Source: Balneolaceae bacterium
GTDB taxonomy: Bacteria; Bacteroidota; Rhodothermia; Balneolales; Balneolaceae
Direction: 5' to 3'
DNA length: 64,000 bases
Assembly: GCA_006969905.1 (NCBI GenBank)
Contig: CP030887.1
Location: forward strand, 1,054,001-1,118,000
This document shows positions 52,153 through 60,712 of this stretch, in pieces. Every line of letters begins with the position of its first letter. Positions within the stretch are counted from its first letter, which is position 1. A program made the position numbers and the translations under genes. A model generated the notes under the pieces. That model saw only the letters and a program-made list of their open reading frames with translations, was not told the DNA's origin and ran no database searches.

Positions 52153-52178
52153 AGATCCTGAAATGAGTTTAGCATGAC
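52153..52178. repeat. GTCAT-type palindromic repeat (reverse), downstream of GIY-YIG gene
   Basis: AGATCCTGAA...TTTAGCATGAC; one arm ends ATCC and the other GCAT, so the arms are mismatched at one step. Right end of composite element B. Confidence 0.7.
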
Positions 52179-52209
52179 CCAGGAAAGCGGATGAATATAA
52201 ATTAATGAC

Positions 52210-52317
52210 GTCATTCCGAACTTGTTTCGGAATCTTCGTTACATCTCACAAAAAACTGTTATCCACTAATCTGATTCAAAGTCTCACCTTAAGATGCTGA
52301 GATAAATTCAGGATGAT
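52210..52317. repeat. Paired GTCAT-type palindromes, gene-less
   Basis: Forward unit GTCATTCCGAAC...GTTTCGGAATCTTC (52210-52237) and reverse unit AGATGCTGAGA...TTCAGGATGAT (52292-52317) with a 54-nt spacer. The same inverted arrangement as at 17016, directly behind composite element B. Confidence 0.7.
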
Positions 52318-52414
52318 ACTTAGTTAGGAAAAGGAAGAAGGCTAAATGATGATGTTATTTTTATATATCCAGTAATTCATCGATAAGGTATAGTGTGAGT
52401 ATCTGGCAAACATG

Positions 52415-52496
52415 TACGAGCGAAGCGAAGTGATCTCCGGTTTTTCACATTGGGATTGCTTAGTTGTCACGAAGCCTTGGGGCTCCTCGCAAAGAC
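52415..52496. repeat. Second palindromic pair family (GCGAAGCGAAG type)
   Basis: Left part TACGAGCGAAGCGAAGTGATCTC, right part GGGATTGCTTAG...CTCCTCGCAAAGAC, facing each other. This matches the widespread bacterial repeat of the form TTGCGAGCGAAGCGAAGCAATC. It is a different family from the GTCAT type. The remaining 52122-52566 gap holds nothing else I can name. Confidence 0.6.
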
Positions 52497-52566
52497 TCAA
52501 CCTTTATCATCTCTGCAGGGAATGATATAACAGGGCTTGAGCTCAGATTTCATAATTTGAAGAGAT

Positions 52567-54420
52567 TTATTTATCCAGCTCCCAAATAGTGGTTGTTTTA
52601 CCCGGCACCATGAAATCTTTTGAAAGATCAATGTTTGCTTTATCAAGCACATTGGTGCCTTTTGTAAAATCATCGAGAATTTCGCGATACCGGTCACGCC
52701 CTATCATTCTCTCTTCTTCATTCATATTCATAATTACCATAATAGTTTGTTGCTCATGAATACGGAAGTATATATAGATATTTTCTTCAGGTACAAAGTG
52801 CAGGAAGCGACCTTCATGTGTTGCTACAGCGGCTTGTCTCCATTGTGTCAATGCTTTTATATACTCAAAGATTTCCGCTTCTTTCTCTGTTCTGCCTTCT
52901 TCAGTAAATACACTTCGGGTATCATCCGGCCACCCACCCGGCATAGTTTGTCGCCAGCCTTCATCATCACCCCCTCTGTTCTCGTGGGCCAACATTAACT
53001 CAGTTCCATAGTAAACCTGAGGAATCCCCCGCGCCGTCATCAGGAAGGCATAGGCCATTTTAAAATGCTGTTCGTTTTTTCTTACAGTTTCAAATATCCT
53101 GCCCATATCATGATTATCCAGGAAAATTACATTCAGCATCGGGTCTTCATAGACAGCATCCTGGGCAAATAAATAATAAAGGCTACGTAAACCTTCCATC
53201 CATCCAAAATTTTCATTGAAGGCACTTCGCACGGTATTTGCAAATGGGAAGTCTGTGACGCTGGGCAGGTTAGACTGGTAGCCATCAGATTTTCCATCAC
53301 CATCATACTGCCAAAAACCTGACATTTGCACTGTGTTTACCCATGCCTCTCCAACAATATTTAAGTTGGGGTATGCTTCAAGCACTTCTTTAGCCCACTT
53401 CGCCATAAAGTCTTTGTCGGGGTATACATAAGTATCCATTCTAATACCATCAATGCCAGAGTACTCAATCCACCAAAGAGTGTTTTGGATGAGATAATCG
53501 CCCAGTAACTCGTTTTTCTGGTTTAAATCCGGCATTTCACGTACAAACCAGCCATTGGTCAGTTTATCATAATCGTATTTGGATGCATAAGGGTCCGAGG
53601 CTACAGAGCCCCTGAAACTGGTTGTGCCGTAATCTTCAATATCATGAACCCAATCTTTGGTTGGTAAATCTTTCATCCACCAATGCTGATCGCCAATATG
53701 ATTGTTGATCATATCCATAATCACCTTCATTCCCCGGTTGTGAACTTCATCAATCAGGGCTTTATACTCTTCATTGCTTCCGTAACGGCGATCTACTTTA
53801 TATAAATCTGTAGCAGCGTATCCGTGATAAGCACCATACTCCGGTTTCATATCATTTTCGATAATAGGAGTAAACCATATTGCAGTCATACCTATTTCCT
53901 GGATGTAATCTAAGTGATCAAATACACCCTGGATATCCCCTCCCTGTCGTTTAGTTGGATCCTGCCGATTGGCTTTCTCAAGCATTCCTTCAATCGAATC
54001 ATTATCAGGGTTTCCATTAGCAAAACGATCCGGCATCATCAGGTAAATTACATCGCTGGCATCAAAGCCCTGGTTACGGTTTGTTCTTGTCTCTCTTGTT
54101 TGTAACTCATAGGGAACTTTGATGTTTTTTTTACCCCGCTTAAGAATGATTTCCATTTCACCTGCTTTGGCAGAAGGTGAAACATCCATATAGACGAATA
54201 AATAGTTAGGGGAATCGACGGCAATTTGCCGGGTAATTTCAACTCCATCATAATCAACCGATGCTCTGTAGTGCCCAAGTTCTTCTCCATAAAGCTGAAT
54301 CTGAAGCTCTGTAACAGGCATACTAGCCCACCAAAATGGAGGATCTATTTTTTCGACTTGTGCCGAAGAAACGGAATAAAAGAATAGAGCGATGAATAGA
54401 ACCGGGAATACTTTTTTCAT
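52567..54420 (-). CDS. Exported GH13 alpha-amylase / cyclomaltodextrinase-type enzyme
   Basis: 617 residues with a signal peptide (PVLFIALFFYSVSSAQ). An N-terminal beta domain (about residues 20-115) precedes the GH13 barrel. Catalytic residues: Asp329 in GIRMDTYV, Glu358 in VGEAWVN and Asp438 in FLDNHDMG; conserved MDMINNHIGD marks region I. A C-terminal beta domain follows. The arrangement resembles periplasmic SusA/neopullulanase-type enzymes that cut maltodextrins or pullulan. No susC/susD pair is in the window, so it stands outside a polysaccharide locus as far as can be seen. Confidence 0.93.
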   Translation of the reverse strand: MKKVFPVLFIALFFYSVSSAQVEKIDPPFWWASMPVTELQIQLYGEELGHYRASVDYDGVEITRQIAVDSPNYLFVYMDVSPSAKAGEMEIILKRGKKNIKVPYELQTRETRTNRNQGFDASDVIYLMMPDRFANGNPDNDSIEGMLEKANRQDPTKRQGGDIQGVFDHLDYIQEIGMTAIWFTPIIENDMKPEYGAYHGYAATDLYKVDRRYGSNEEYKALIDEVHNRGMKVIMDMINNHIGDQHWWMKDLPTKDWVHDIEDYGTTSFRGSVASDPYASKYDYDKLTNGWFVREMPDLNQKNELLGDYLIQNTLWWIEYSGIDGIRMDTYVYPDKDFMAKWAKEVLEAYPNLNIVGEAWVNTVQMSGFWQYDGDGKSDGYQSNLPSVTDFPFANTVRSAFNENFGWMEGLRSLYYLFAQDAVYEDPMLNVIFLDNHDMGRIFETVRKNEQHFKMAYAFLMTARGIPQVYYGTELMLAHENRGGDDEGWRQTMPGGWPDDTRSVFTEEGRTEKEAEIFEYIKALTQWRQAAVATHEGRFLHFVPEENIYIYFRIHEQQTIMVIMNMNEEERMIGRDRYREILDDFTKGTNVLDKANIDLSKDFMVPGKTTTIWELDK

Positions 54421-54551
54421 AAAAATCTTGGTAAATACTCTGTTAAAGCTCAGATAATACTGAACAGAAGGGACAGAATCTTATGTAAATGCTTACATAA
54501 GCGTTATACAGAAAAAAATGATTCAAATATTGGGAGAGGTTAAAGACAGTA

Positions 54552-55013
54552 TCAATTGTTCGAATACTTTTTGTGAGTGTATGGAAAGGATACTTTAGTT
54601 CTAACGGCTTGGCCCTCTTTCTTACCCTGTATCCATTTTGGCGAATTTGTTATCGCGTTTTCTAAAGCCAAAAGATAATCATCAGTGGTTTGACCTATTC
54701 CTCTAAATAATTTTATGTCAGTTATACTGCTATCATTTTCGATTATAAAACTTACTATGTTCATAGGGAAGCGGCCTCCATTTATGTTTTTGATATAATC
54801 AAGAGTGGAGTCCGGTAGCGATATGTTTTCATCAATAAAAACTGAAAAACACATGTAAGGGTTGTCAATTTGTTGACAGTCGAAATCAAAAATAGGCTCT
54901 TTATCTAAAAATGAAGCTTCCACAGGGGCGCCTTTTTGTTCCGATGCTGATTGCCCAAAAATAATTTGAGTATTGAAAAGTGCAAATAAACAAACGAGTA
55001 ATACTTTTTCCAT
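54552..55013 (-). CDS. Exported TonB C-terminal-like protein
   Basis: 153 residues with a signal peptide ending near IIFGQ. The last ~75 residues resemble the TonB C-terminal domain as used in Bacteroidota (VSFIIENDSSITDIKLFRGIG, then an ALENAITNSPKW helix and a VRTKVSFPY strand). The N-terminal transmembrane anchor and Pro-rich linker of real TonB are absent, so it is an exported TonB-CTD-like protein rather than an energy-coupling TonB. Contains two Cys pairs that may form disulfides. Single gene. Confidence 0.7.
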   Translation of the reverse strand: MEKVLLVCLFALFNTQIIFGQSASEQKGAPVEASFLDKEPIFDFDCQQIDNPYMCFSVFIDENISLPDSTLDYIKNINGGRFPMNIVSFIIENDSSITDIKLFRGIGQTTDDYLLALENAITNSPKWIQGKKEGQAVRTKVSFPYTHKKYSNN

Positions 55014-55102
55014 AGAGCTAGTTAAAGAATGAATAGTCTAAGCTTTATCTACATAGGATAAATAGATTAATACCCGTTTTCAATTACTTATCGTGTAGGT
55101 TA

Positions 55103-57727
55103 CTACTCATTCTTTAAACTATCTATTGGATTAGCCAGACCTGTTTTTACCGATTTATAACTTACCGTGGCCAATGCCACAGCTATGGTAAAGAGCCCGG
55201 CAATAATGAAGGTTATGGGGCTGAGTTCAATCCTGAAAGCAAAATCCTGAAGCCAGTTTTGAGCAACGAACCAGCCAATGGGCGCAGCAATTAAAAAGCT
55301 TAAAACTACAAGTTTCAGGAAGTCTTTATTCAACAGAGATATGATTTGAAGAAGATCCGCGCCTAGTACTTTTCGAATGCCAATTTCTCTGGTTCGTTGC
55401 TCGGTTACGAAGGTGGCGAGACCGAATAGTCCCAGAGAGGCGATAACCAATGCAAGCAAGGTAAAGTAATTAAAGATGGTTCCTAACCTAAGGTCTGAGC
55501 GGTACATGTTTTCATAGGAATCGTCGAGAAAGGAATAAGAAAATGGAAAAGAGGGGGAGAATTCTTTGAAAGTGGCTTCCAGTGAAGTAATGGTTTCCTG
55601 AACATCAGACCCGGTTACTTTAACCAACACATACCGCTGATGGTATTTATTAGACAGCATAATGGTTAATGGGGCAATTTCCTGATAGAGTGATAGAAAA
55701 TTAAAGTCTTTTACTACACCAACAATGGTTCCCTCATTTCCCCATGCAGAGAAAGATTTACCCAAAGCTTCCTCTTTGGTCCAACCAAGCCCAGGTAAAG
55801 CTGCTTCGTTTACTAAAAAATCGGCAGAAGTCTCTTTGTAGAAGCTTTCATCAAAAGAACGCCCGGCTACTATTTCCACATCCAGCATTTCAATAAAACC
55901 GAACCCTACGGGAGAAATATAAATTTGAAGCTTTTCCTCGTCATCAGAACCCTCCCAACCCGAAATAGTGGTTCTACTACTCATATAAACCGGATCGAAT
56001 TGAGAAGAGCTGACGCTTTCTACAAAAGGTTTTTTAAGCAACTCGCTTTTAACCGTTTCAAACCGGTCCCAGAGCTCAGAATCAGTCGTTGAAATAGCTA
56101 TTACACGATCTCTCTCCAGGCCGGTATCGGTAGTTCGGATGTAGTCCAGTTGCTTAAATACTACGATGGAGCCGATTAAGAGCACAATTGTGATGGTGAA
56201 TTGACCTACTACTAATAGGTTTCTCAAAAAGATATTTCCCTTTCCTCCCTTAACCTGGCTTTTAAGAATTAAAGCCGGCTTTAGCCTGGACATATAAAAT
56301 GCTGGGTAACTTCCGGAAATAATGCCCACAAATAAACTGGTGGTAAGAGTAAACCCCCAGAACTTCCAGCTTAAAAAGACCTGTGAAGTAAGTTCCCGGC
56401 CAACCAGTTCACCGAAGGTTGGCAAAAAAGCAACGATTATACTCGCAGCAGCGATAATACTAAGCAGAGAGATTACCACTGCTTCCGAAATAAACTGCAT
56501 CATTAAGTTCGAACGAATTGCGCCGCTTGCCTTCCGCACTCCCACTTCTTTAGCCCTTGTAAGAGAACGTGCCGTAGAAAGGTTCATGTAGTTTACACAG
56601 GCAATGAGCAGTATGATTATTGCGATAATCGAAAACATATACACATACCTGATGTCTCCGGAAGAACCCGGGTTAAAGTTCAAATAGCTTGACTTCAAAT
56701 GGATATCTTCAAGAGGCTGTAGCTCATGTATAGGCAGCTTTTCCGGGTTACTTTGATAATAGTCAGAGGCTGCAATATAAGTGTCGGCGAAGCCCGGAAG
56801 TTTTTCAGAGAACTCTTTCACAGAAGCTTCTTCATTGAGGGTTATGAACGTGTATACATTGGTATTACTCCACTCATTCAAATTGTATTTGTAGTAAGGC
56901 GTGGTTTGATCGTTTACTATAAATCGAAAATTGAAATGAGAGTTTTTAGGGGGATCAGCGATTACTCCCGTGATTGTTTTTGTAACTTCTTTTCCGGTTC
57001 CATAAACCTGATCCACACTTTTCCCAATCGGATTTTCATCTCCAAAAAGCAGTTGAGCCATGGTTTGAGTTAGAATAATCGAATTAGGATCGGTAAGCGC
57101 TGTATTGGAGTTGCCTGCATACCATTGGTAGGAGAATGTTTGAAAAAAATCACCATCAGCGATTAAGCCCCGCTCATTAAAAGTGAGATCATCTACGGTT
57201 AAAAGAGTGCGTGTTTGGCCAAAATATGCAGCTGTTTCAACTTCCGGAAAGTCTCGTTTTAAAGTCGTTGCCATTGCGGTTGGAGTAAGTGCAAACCATT
57301 CAGAGCCCTGGTATTCATTACCCGGTTGCTTTGCTACAACCCTGTATGTACGGTCACTGTTTTTATGAAAGGTATCATAACTAAGTTCATACTGGATAAA
57401 TAACCCGATTAATACAAAGCATGTCAGACCTATTGCCAACCCAAAGATGTTTATAAAGGAGTAGCTCTTTTGTTTTTTGAGGCTTCGGAAAGCAATTTTC
57501 AAATAGTTTTTAAACATACTTACAGACCAATAGATTTTATGAATAATTTTTGATGGTGCATATCTAACAACCTGTTGCCAGTACCATCGGTTGGCGGCAG
57601 CTTTACCTTCTTTTTCCTTGATGTAAGAATAGTATTCCTCAAAGTCCCCGAGTGTAGTCTTCCAAACATCATCATACTGAAGTTTGCTAAGGATTTTTTC
57701 GGCAAGTTTTGGGGGCTTCATATTCAT
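55103..57727 (-). CDS. FtsX/MacB-type ABC permease with PadR-linked prefix domain (second of pair)
   Basis: 874 residues. The first ~90 residues are the permease-prefix domain seen next to PadR genes (LAEKILSKLQYDDVWKTTLG and DFEEYYSY). Then comes a transmembrane segment (YSFINIFGLAIGLTCFVLIGL), a large MacB-like periplasmic domain, three helices (IIAIIILLIACVNYMNLSTA...), a second periplasmic domain and a final helix set (GLFGLATFVTEQRTREIGIRKVLGA). No ATPase gene is adjacent, so the partner ATPase, if any, is encoded elsewhere. Starts by overlapping the stop of the paralogue upstream (TAATG). Transported substrate unknown; may act in efflux or lipoprotein traffic. Confidence 0.9.
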   Translation of the reverse strand: MNMKPPKLAEKILSKLQYDDVWKTTLGDFEEYYSYIKEKEGKAAANRWYWQQVVRYAPSKIIHKIYWSVSMFKNYLKIAFRSLKKQKSYSFINIFGLAIGLTCFVLIGLFIQYELSYDTFHKNSDRTYRVVAKQPGNEYQGSEWFALTPTAMATTLKRDFPEVETAAYFGQTRTLLTVDDLTFNERGLIADGDFFQTFSYQWYAGNSNTALTDPNSIILTQTMAQLLFGDENPIGKSVDQVYGTGKEVTKTITGVIADPPKNSHFNFRFIVNDQTTPYYKYNLNEWSNTNVYTFITLNEEASVKEFSEKLPGFADTYIAASDYYQSNPEKLPIHELQPLEDIHLKSSYLNFNPGSSGDIRYVYMFSIIAIIILLIACVNYMNLSTARSLTRAKEVGVRKASGAIRSNLMMQFISEAVVISLLSIIAAASIIVAFLPTFGELVGRELTSQVFLSWKFWGFTLTTSLFVGIISGSYPAFYMSRLKPALILKSQVKGGKGNIFLRNLLVVGQFTITIVLLIGSIVVFKQLDYIRTTDTGLERDRVIAISTTDSELWDRFETVKSELLKKPFVESVSSSQFDPVYMSSRTTISGWEGSDDEEKLQIYISPVGFGFIEMLDVEIVAGRSFDESFYKETSADFLVNEAALPGLGWTKEEALGKSFSAWGNEGTIVGVVKDFNFLSLYQEIAPLTIMLSNKYHQRYVLVKVTGSDVQETITSLEATFKEFSPSFPFSYSFLDDSYENMYRSDLRLGTIFNYFTLLALVIASLGLFGLATFVTEQRTREIGIRKVLGADLLQIISLLNKDFLKLVVLSFLIAAPIGWFVAQNWLQDFAFRIELSPITFIIAGLFTIAVALATVSYKSVKTGLANPIDSLKNE

Positions 57728-60297
57728 TACTCGCTCTTTAAGCTATTTACAGGGTTAGCAAGTGCCGTCTTAACTGATTTATAACTCACAGTAAGGGTGG
57801 CAACCCCTATAGCAATCAAAACAGAGGCAATGAAAATGGACGGCCCTAATTCGATTTTATAGGCAAAGTCTCCCAGCCATATATTCATTGCATACCATCC
57901 GATTGGAATAGCAATGACAAAACTTAGGGCGATGAGCTTCATAAAATCTTTGTTCACCTGGGTTAAGATCTGCACCAGGCTTGCTCCCAAAACCTTTCGA
58001 ATGCCAATTTCTTTGGCCCGTTGCTCCATCATAAAAGAAGCCAAACCAAACAATCCTACCGATGCTATAAAAAGTGCCAGCAAAGTAAAGGCATTAAATA
58101 GTTTTCCGAGGTTGAGATCAGCTTTATACATGTTATCGAAAGCATCATCCAAAAAAGCCACTGTTTCCTCGAGATTATCAGGACGCACTTTTATGGTTAG
58201 ATAGTGATAATCATGTGGCCTGTTAAACCCGATGAGGGCGGCTGCCTGCTCTAATCGAAATGAAAGGAAGCTAAAATCTTTTACTACACCAACCACATTA
58301 CCTTCTCTTTTCCACATCACAAGTTTTTTCCCAAGAACTTCTTCGGGAGTGTAGCCCATACCTTTTACAGCCGACTCATTAAGGATAAACGCATTCGTCT
58401 CATCAGTTGGGAAATCTCTGGAAAAATATCTTCCGGCGACTAATTCAATCTCCATCATTTCCAGATAGTCGTAATGCACATTCTGGAGATAAAATTTGAC
58501 TCGTTTTTCACGACCTTCCCAGTTTACTCCGGAAGTGCTTCCCTGAATATCCATTGGAAGATAGCTGCTTGAAGAGACAGATAGAATGTTAGGATTGGCA
58601 TTTAGATTTTGGGCTACTGTCTCATAATATTTACCAAAATTGTCGTCCTTCAGATTAACGGTAAGAATCTGATCACGTGTATATCCTACATCAGTAGTCC
58701 GGATATAATCCAATTGTTTGAATATGACTATTGAGCAAATAATTAGCACCGTTGTAATTGCAAACTGACCGGTAACAAGCGCGTTTCTCATAAAGGAATT
58801 TCCTTTTCCACCTTTAGTATGGCTTTTGAAAATTCCGGAAGGCTTAAGGGATGACATATAAAAGGCAGGATAACTACCGGCAATTATTCCTACTACAAAA
58901 CTGGTACTAAGTACCGATAACCAAAAACCAGCAGACCTAAACATCTCCGTTCCAATAGAACGGTTTACCAAATTGCTGAAGGGTTCTAAGCAGACCCAAA
59001 CTAAAAGCACTGCAAAAGTGATGCTGAATAGGGAAAGCAACACAGCTTCAGAAGTGAATTGCATAATCAGGTTGGATTTCAGAGCCCCAATTACTTTTCG
59101 AACCCCAACCTCTTTTGCTCTCACTATAGCGCGGGCTGTAGCCAGGTTCATATAGTTTACACAGGCAATAAGAAGGATGATTAAGCCAATCAGAGAAAGC
59201 GTATACACGTAATTGATATTTCCAAGAACCATGCTCACGTTGTGATTAATATGAGAGGACTTTAGATGTATATCTGTAAGTGGCTGAAATCTAAGCTTCG
59301 GTAATTTTTCAGGATCACTTTTATAGTAGGCGATCTCTAACATTTGAGAACTATAGAACTCGTTTATTTTATCAAGAAGCTCATTATTTAGCTCGGAGGT
59401 TTCGGTAAGCTTAGCATAGGTGAAGTAACCATTACTGTCCCAGAAGCTGGCATTTCCTTCATGCCAGGCACTTGATTTCTCATTGGCGATATAGCTAAAA
59501 TGCAGGTGAGATGTTTCCGGCAAGTCTTCAATAACTCCGGTAATCAATTTTATACTAGCCTCCGTCTCATATTCCGGAATTAAGTCCAGGCTTTTACCAA
59601 TCGGATTTTCATTTCCAAATAATTTTTCCGCTAATGATCTTGTTAGAATAATTGATGAAGGATCATTCAGCGCAGTAGCTGGGTTGCCTTGCAACCAGCG
59701 ATAACTGAAGGTTTCAAATAACTCACCACCAGCATATAATCCGTTCTCAAAAAAGGAATTGTCTCCCAGCTTGAGCAATCCGGTAAACGGACTTACATAA
59801 GTTGTATGCTCAAATTGCGGGAAGTTTTCTTTCAATGCACTGTGAAGCATTAAGGGAGTTACTGCACCCAGGTTTGTACCCTGATGGCTTTGTGCATTTT
59901 GCTTTATAATTCTGTAAATGCGGTCTGAATCTTTGAAATGTTTGTCATAGCTTAATTCATGGTGCACAAATAACCCGATAAGTATAAAGCTAGCCAACCC
60001 GATAGCCAGTCCTGATATATTGATGAAAGAATAGCTTTTGTTGGTCTTGAGCCTTCGGAGAGACATCTTCAGATAATTAAAAAACATTTCGATGCTCCAG
60101 TAAAGTTTATGGATGATTTTTGATGGGGCGTATTGAATAACCTGTTTCCAGTACCACCGGTTTGCAGTGGGTATTCCATCCTTTTGTGCCTTGTAGGAAT
60201 AATATTCTTCGAAGTCTCCGAGTGTAGTTTTCCAGACATCATCGTATTGAAGCCTGCTTAGAATTTTCTCTGCAAGTCTTGGTGGTCGATGTTTCAT
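57727..60297 (-). CDS. FtsX/MacB-type ABC permease with PadR-linked prefix domain (first of pair)
   Basis: 856 residues, same architecture as the gene it overlaps: prefix domain with LAEKILSRLQYDDVWKTTLG and DFEEYYSY, first helix SFINISGLAIGLASFILIGL, MacB-like domains, and GLFGLASFMMEQRAKEIGIRKVLGA near the end. The near-identical first ~25 residues and the shared layout show a tandem duplication, while the periplasmic domains have diverged. Its ATG directly follows the PadR stop (TAG then ATG), so all three genes are translated as one unit. Confidence 0.9.
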   Translation of the reverse strand: MKHRPPRLAEKILSRLQYDDVWKTTLGDFEEYYSYKAQKDGIPTANRWYWKQVIQYAPSKIIHKLYWSIEMFFNYLKMSLRRLKTNKSYSFINISGLAIGLASFILIGLFVHHELSYDKHFKDSDRIYRIIKQNAQSHQGTNLGAVTPLMLHSALKENFPQFEHTTYVSPFTGLLKLGDNSFFENGLYAGGELFETFSYRWLQGNPATALNDPSSIILTRSLAEKLFGNENPIGKSLDLIPEYETEASIKLITGVIEDLPETSHLHFSYIANEKSSAWHEGNASFWDSNGYFTYAKLTETSELNNELLDKINEFYSSQMLEIAYYKSDPEKLPKLRFQPLTDIHLKSSHINHNVSMVLGNINYVYTLSLIGLIILLIACVNYMNLATARAIVRAKEVGVRKVIGALKSNLIMQFTSEAVLLSLFSITFAVLLVWVCLEPFSNLVNRSIGTEMFRSAGFWLSVLSTSFVVGIIAGSYPAFYMSSLKPSGIFKSHTKGGKGNSFMRNALVTGQFAITTVLIICSIVIFKQLDYIRTTDVGYTRDQILTVNLKDDNFGKYYETVAQNLNANPNILSVSSSSYLPMDIQGSTSGVNWEGREKRVKFYLQNVHYDYLEMMEIELVAGRYFSRDFPTDETNAFILNESAVKGMGYTPEEVLGKKLVMWKREGNVVGVVKDFSFLSFRLEQAAALIGFNRPHDYHYLTIKVRPDNLEETVAFLDDAFDNMYKADLNLGKLFNAFTLLALFIASVGLFGLASFMMEQRAKEIGIRKVLGASLVQILTQVNKDFMKLIALSFVIAIPIGWYAMNIWLGDFAYKIELGPSIFIASVLIAIGVATLTVSYKSVKTALANPVNSLKSE

Positions 60298-60624
60298 CTA
60301 GCTAAGTCCAAACATTAGTTGGGGCACTCCGCTCCAGATTGTTTGTTGAACTTCATAGGCGTACCTGAGGGCTTCTTTACCGGAAGGGGTGAGTGAGTAG
60401 ATGCGCTTATGTCGCCCACCACGTTCGGGAGTGGAGTCGGAAAGAGAGGATTTCAGGTACCCTCTTTTTTCCAGACGTTCCAAGGGCATGTAAATTCCAC
60501 CCAGCGACCAGTCTTTGTCAGTAATTTCATTCAGCTTTTCCTGGATAGGTATGCTGTAAGCTTCGTCCTGTAATTTCCAGACAGCAAGTAGAATAAATTC
60601 TTCGGTTCGGGTAAGTAGTTTCAT
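60298..60624 (-). CDS. PadR family transcriptional regulator
   Basis: 108 residues, the minimal winged-helix PadR type: EEFILLAVWKLQDEAYSIPIQ, GGIYMPLERLEKRGYLKS, and GGRHKRIYSLTPSGKEAL with the wing. The C-terminal helix would form the dimer. First gene of an operon with two permeases; such PadR genes normally repress their own operon and respond to a ligand, cell-envelope stress or drugs. A long dyad lies just upstream. Confidence 0.92.
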   Translation of the reverse strand: MKLLTRTEEFILLAVWKLQDEAYSIPIQEKLNEITDKDWSLGGIYMPLERLEKRGYLKSSLSDSTPERGGRHKRIYSLTPSGKEALRYAYEVQQTIWSGVPQLMFGLS

Positions 60625-60632
60625 AAGTAATC

Positions 60633-60693
60633 AATTCTAAAAAGTTGAAACTAATACTAGTTAAAAATTTATTTGTTTCAAAAATTTAGAAAT
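60633..60693. promoter_or_regulatory. Long dyad upstream of the PadR operon, candidate PadR operator
   Basis: Left arm AATTCTAAAAAGTTGAAAC (60633-60651), right arm GTTTCAAAAATTTAGAAAT (60675-60693), 23 nt between them. The inner stretch contains ATACTAGT. The related dyad at 62465 shares the TTGAAACTAAT and TTTGTTTCAAAA elements. Confidence 0.55.
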
Positions 60694-60712
60694 GGAAGAT
60701 TAAGGTTCAGAT

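Larger units (their letters stand above)
51731..52178. mobile_element. Putative composite element B: GIY-YIG gene between inverted GTCAT-type repeats
   Basis: 448 bp. Left end GTCATCC...GGATCT (51731-51756), gene (51831-52121), right end AGATCCTG...GCATGAC (52153-52178). The ends are inverted copies and better preserved than in element A. The unit is embedded in further copies (51663, 52210, 52292). Mobility is inferred from architecture only. Confidence 0.5.

Noticed and set aside
51663-52317. Cluster of repeats considered as a CRISPR array
   Set aside because: Units alternate in orientation, spacers differ widely in length (one contains a gene) and no cas genes are near.
54552-55013. True TonB protein
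   Set aside because: It has a cleavable-looking signal and no membrane anchor, Pro-rich linker or ExbB/ExbD neighbours.
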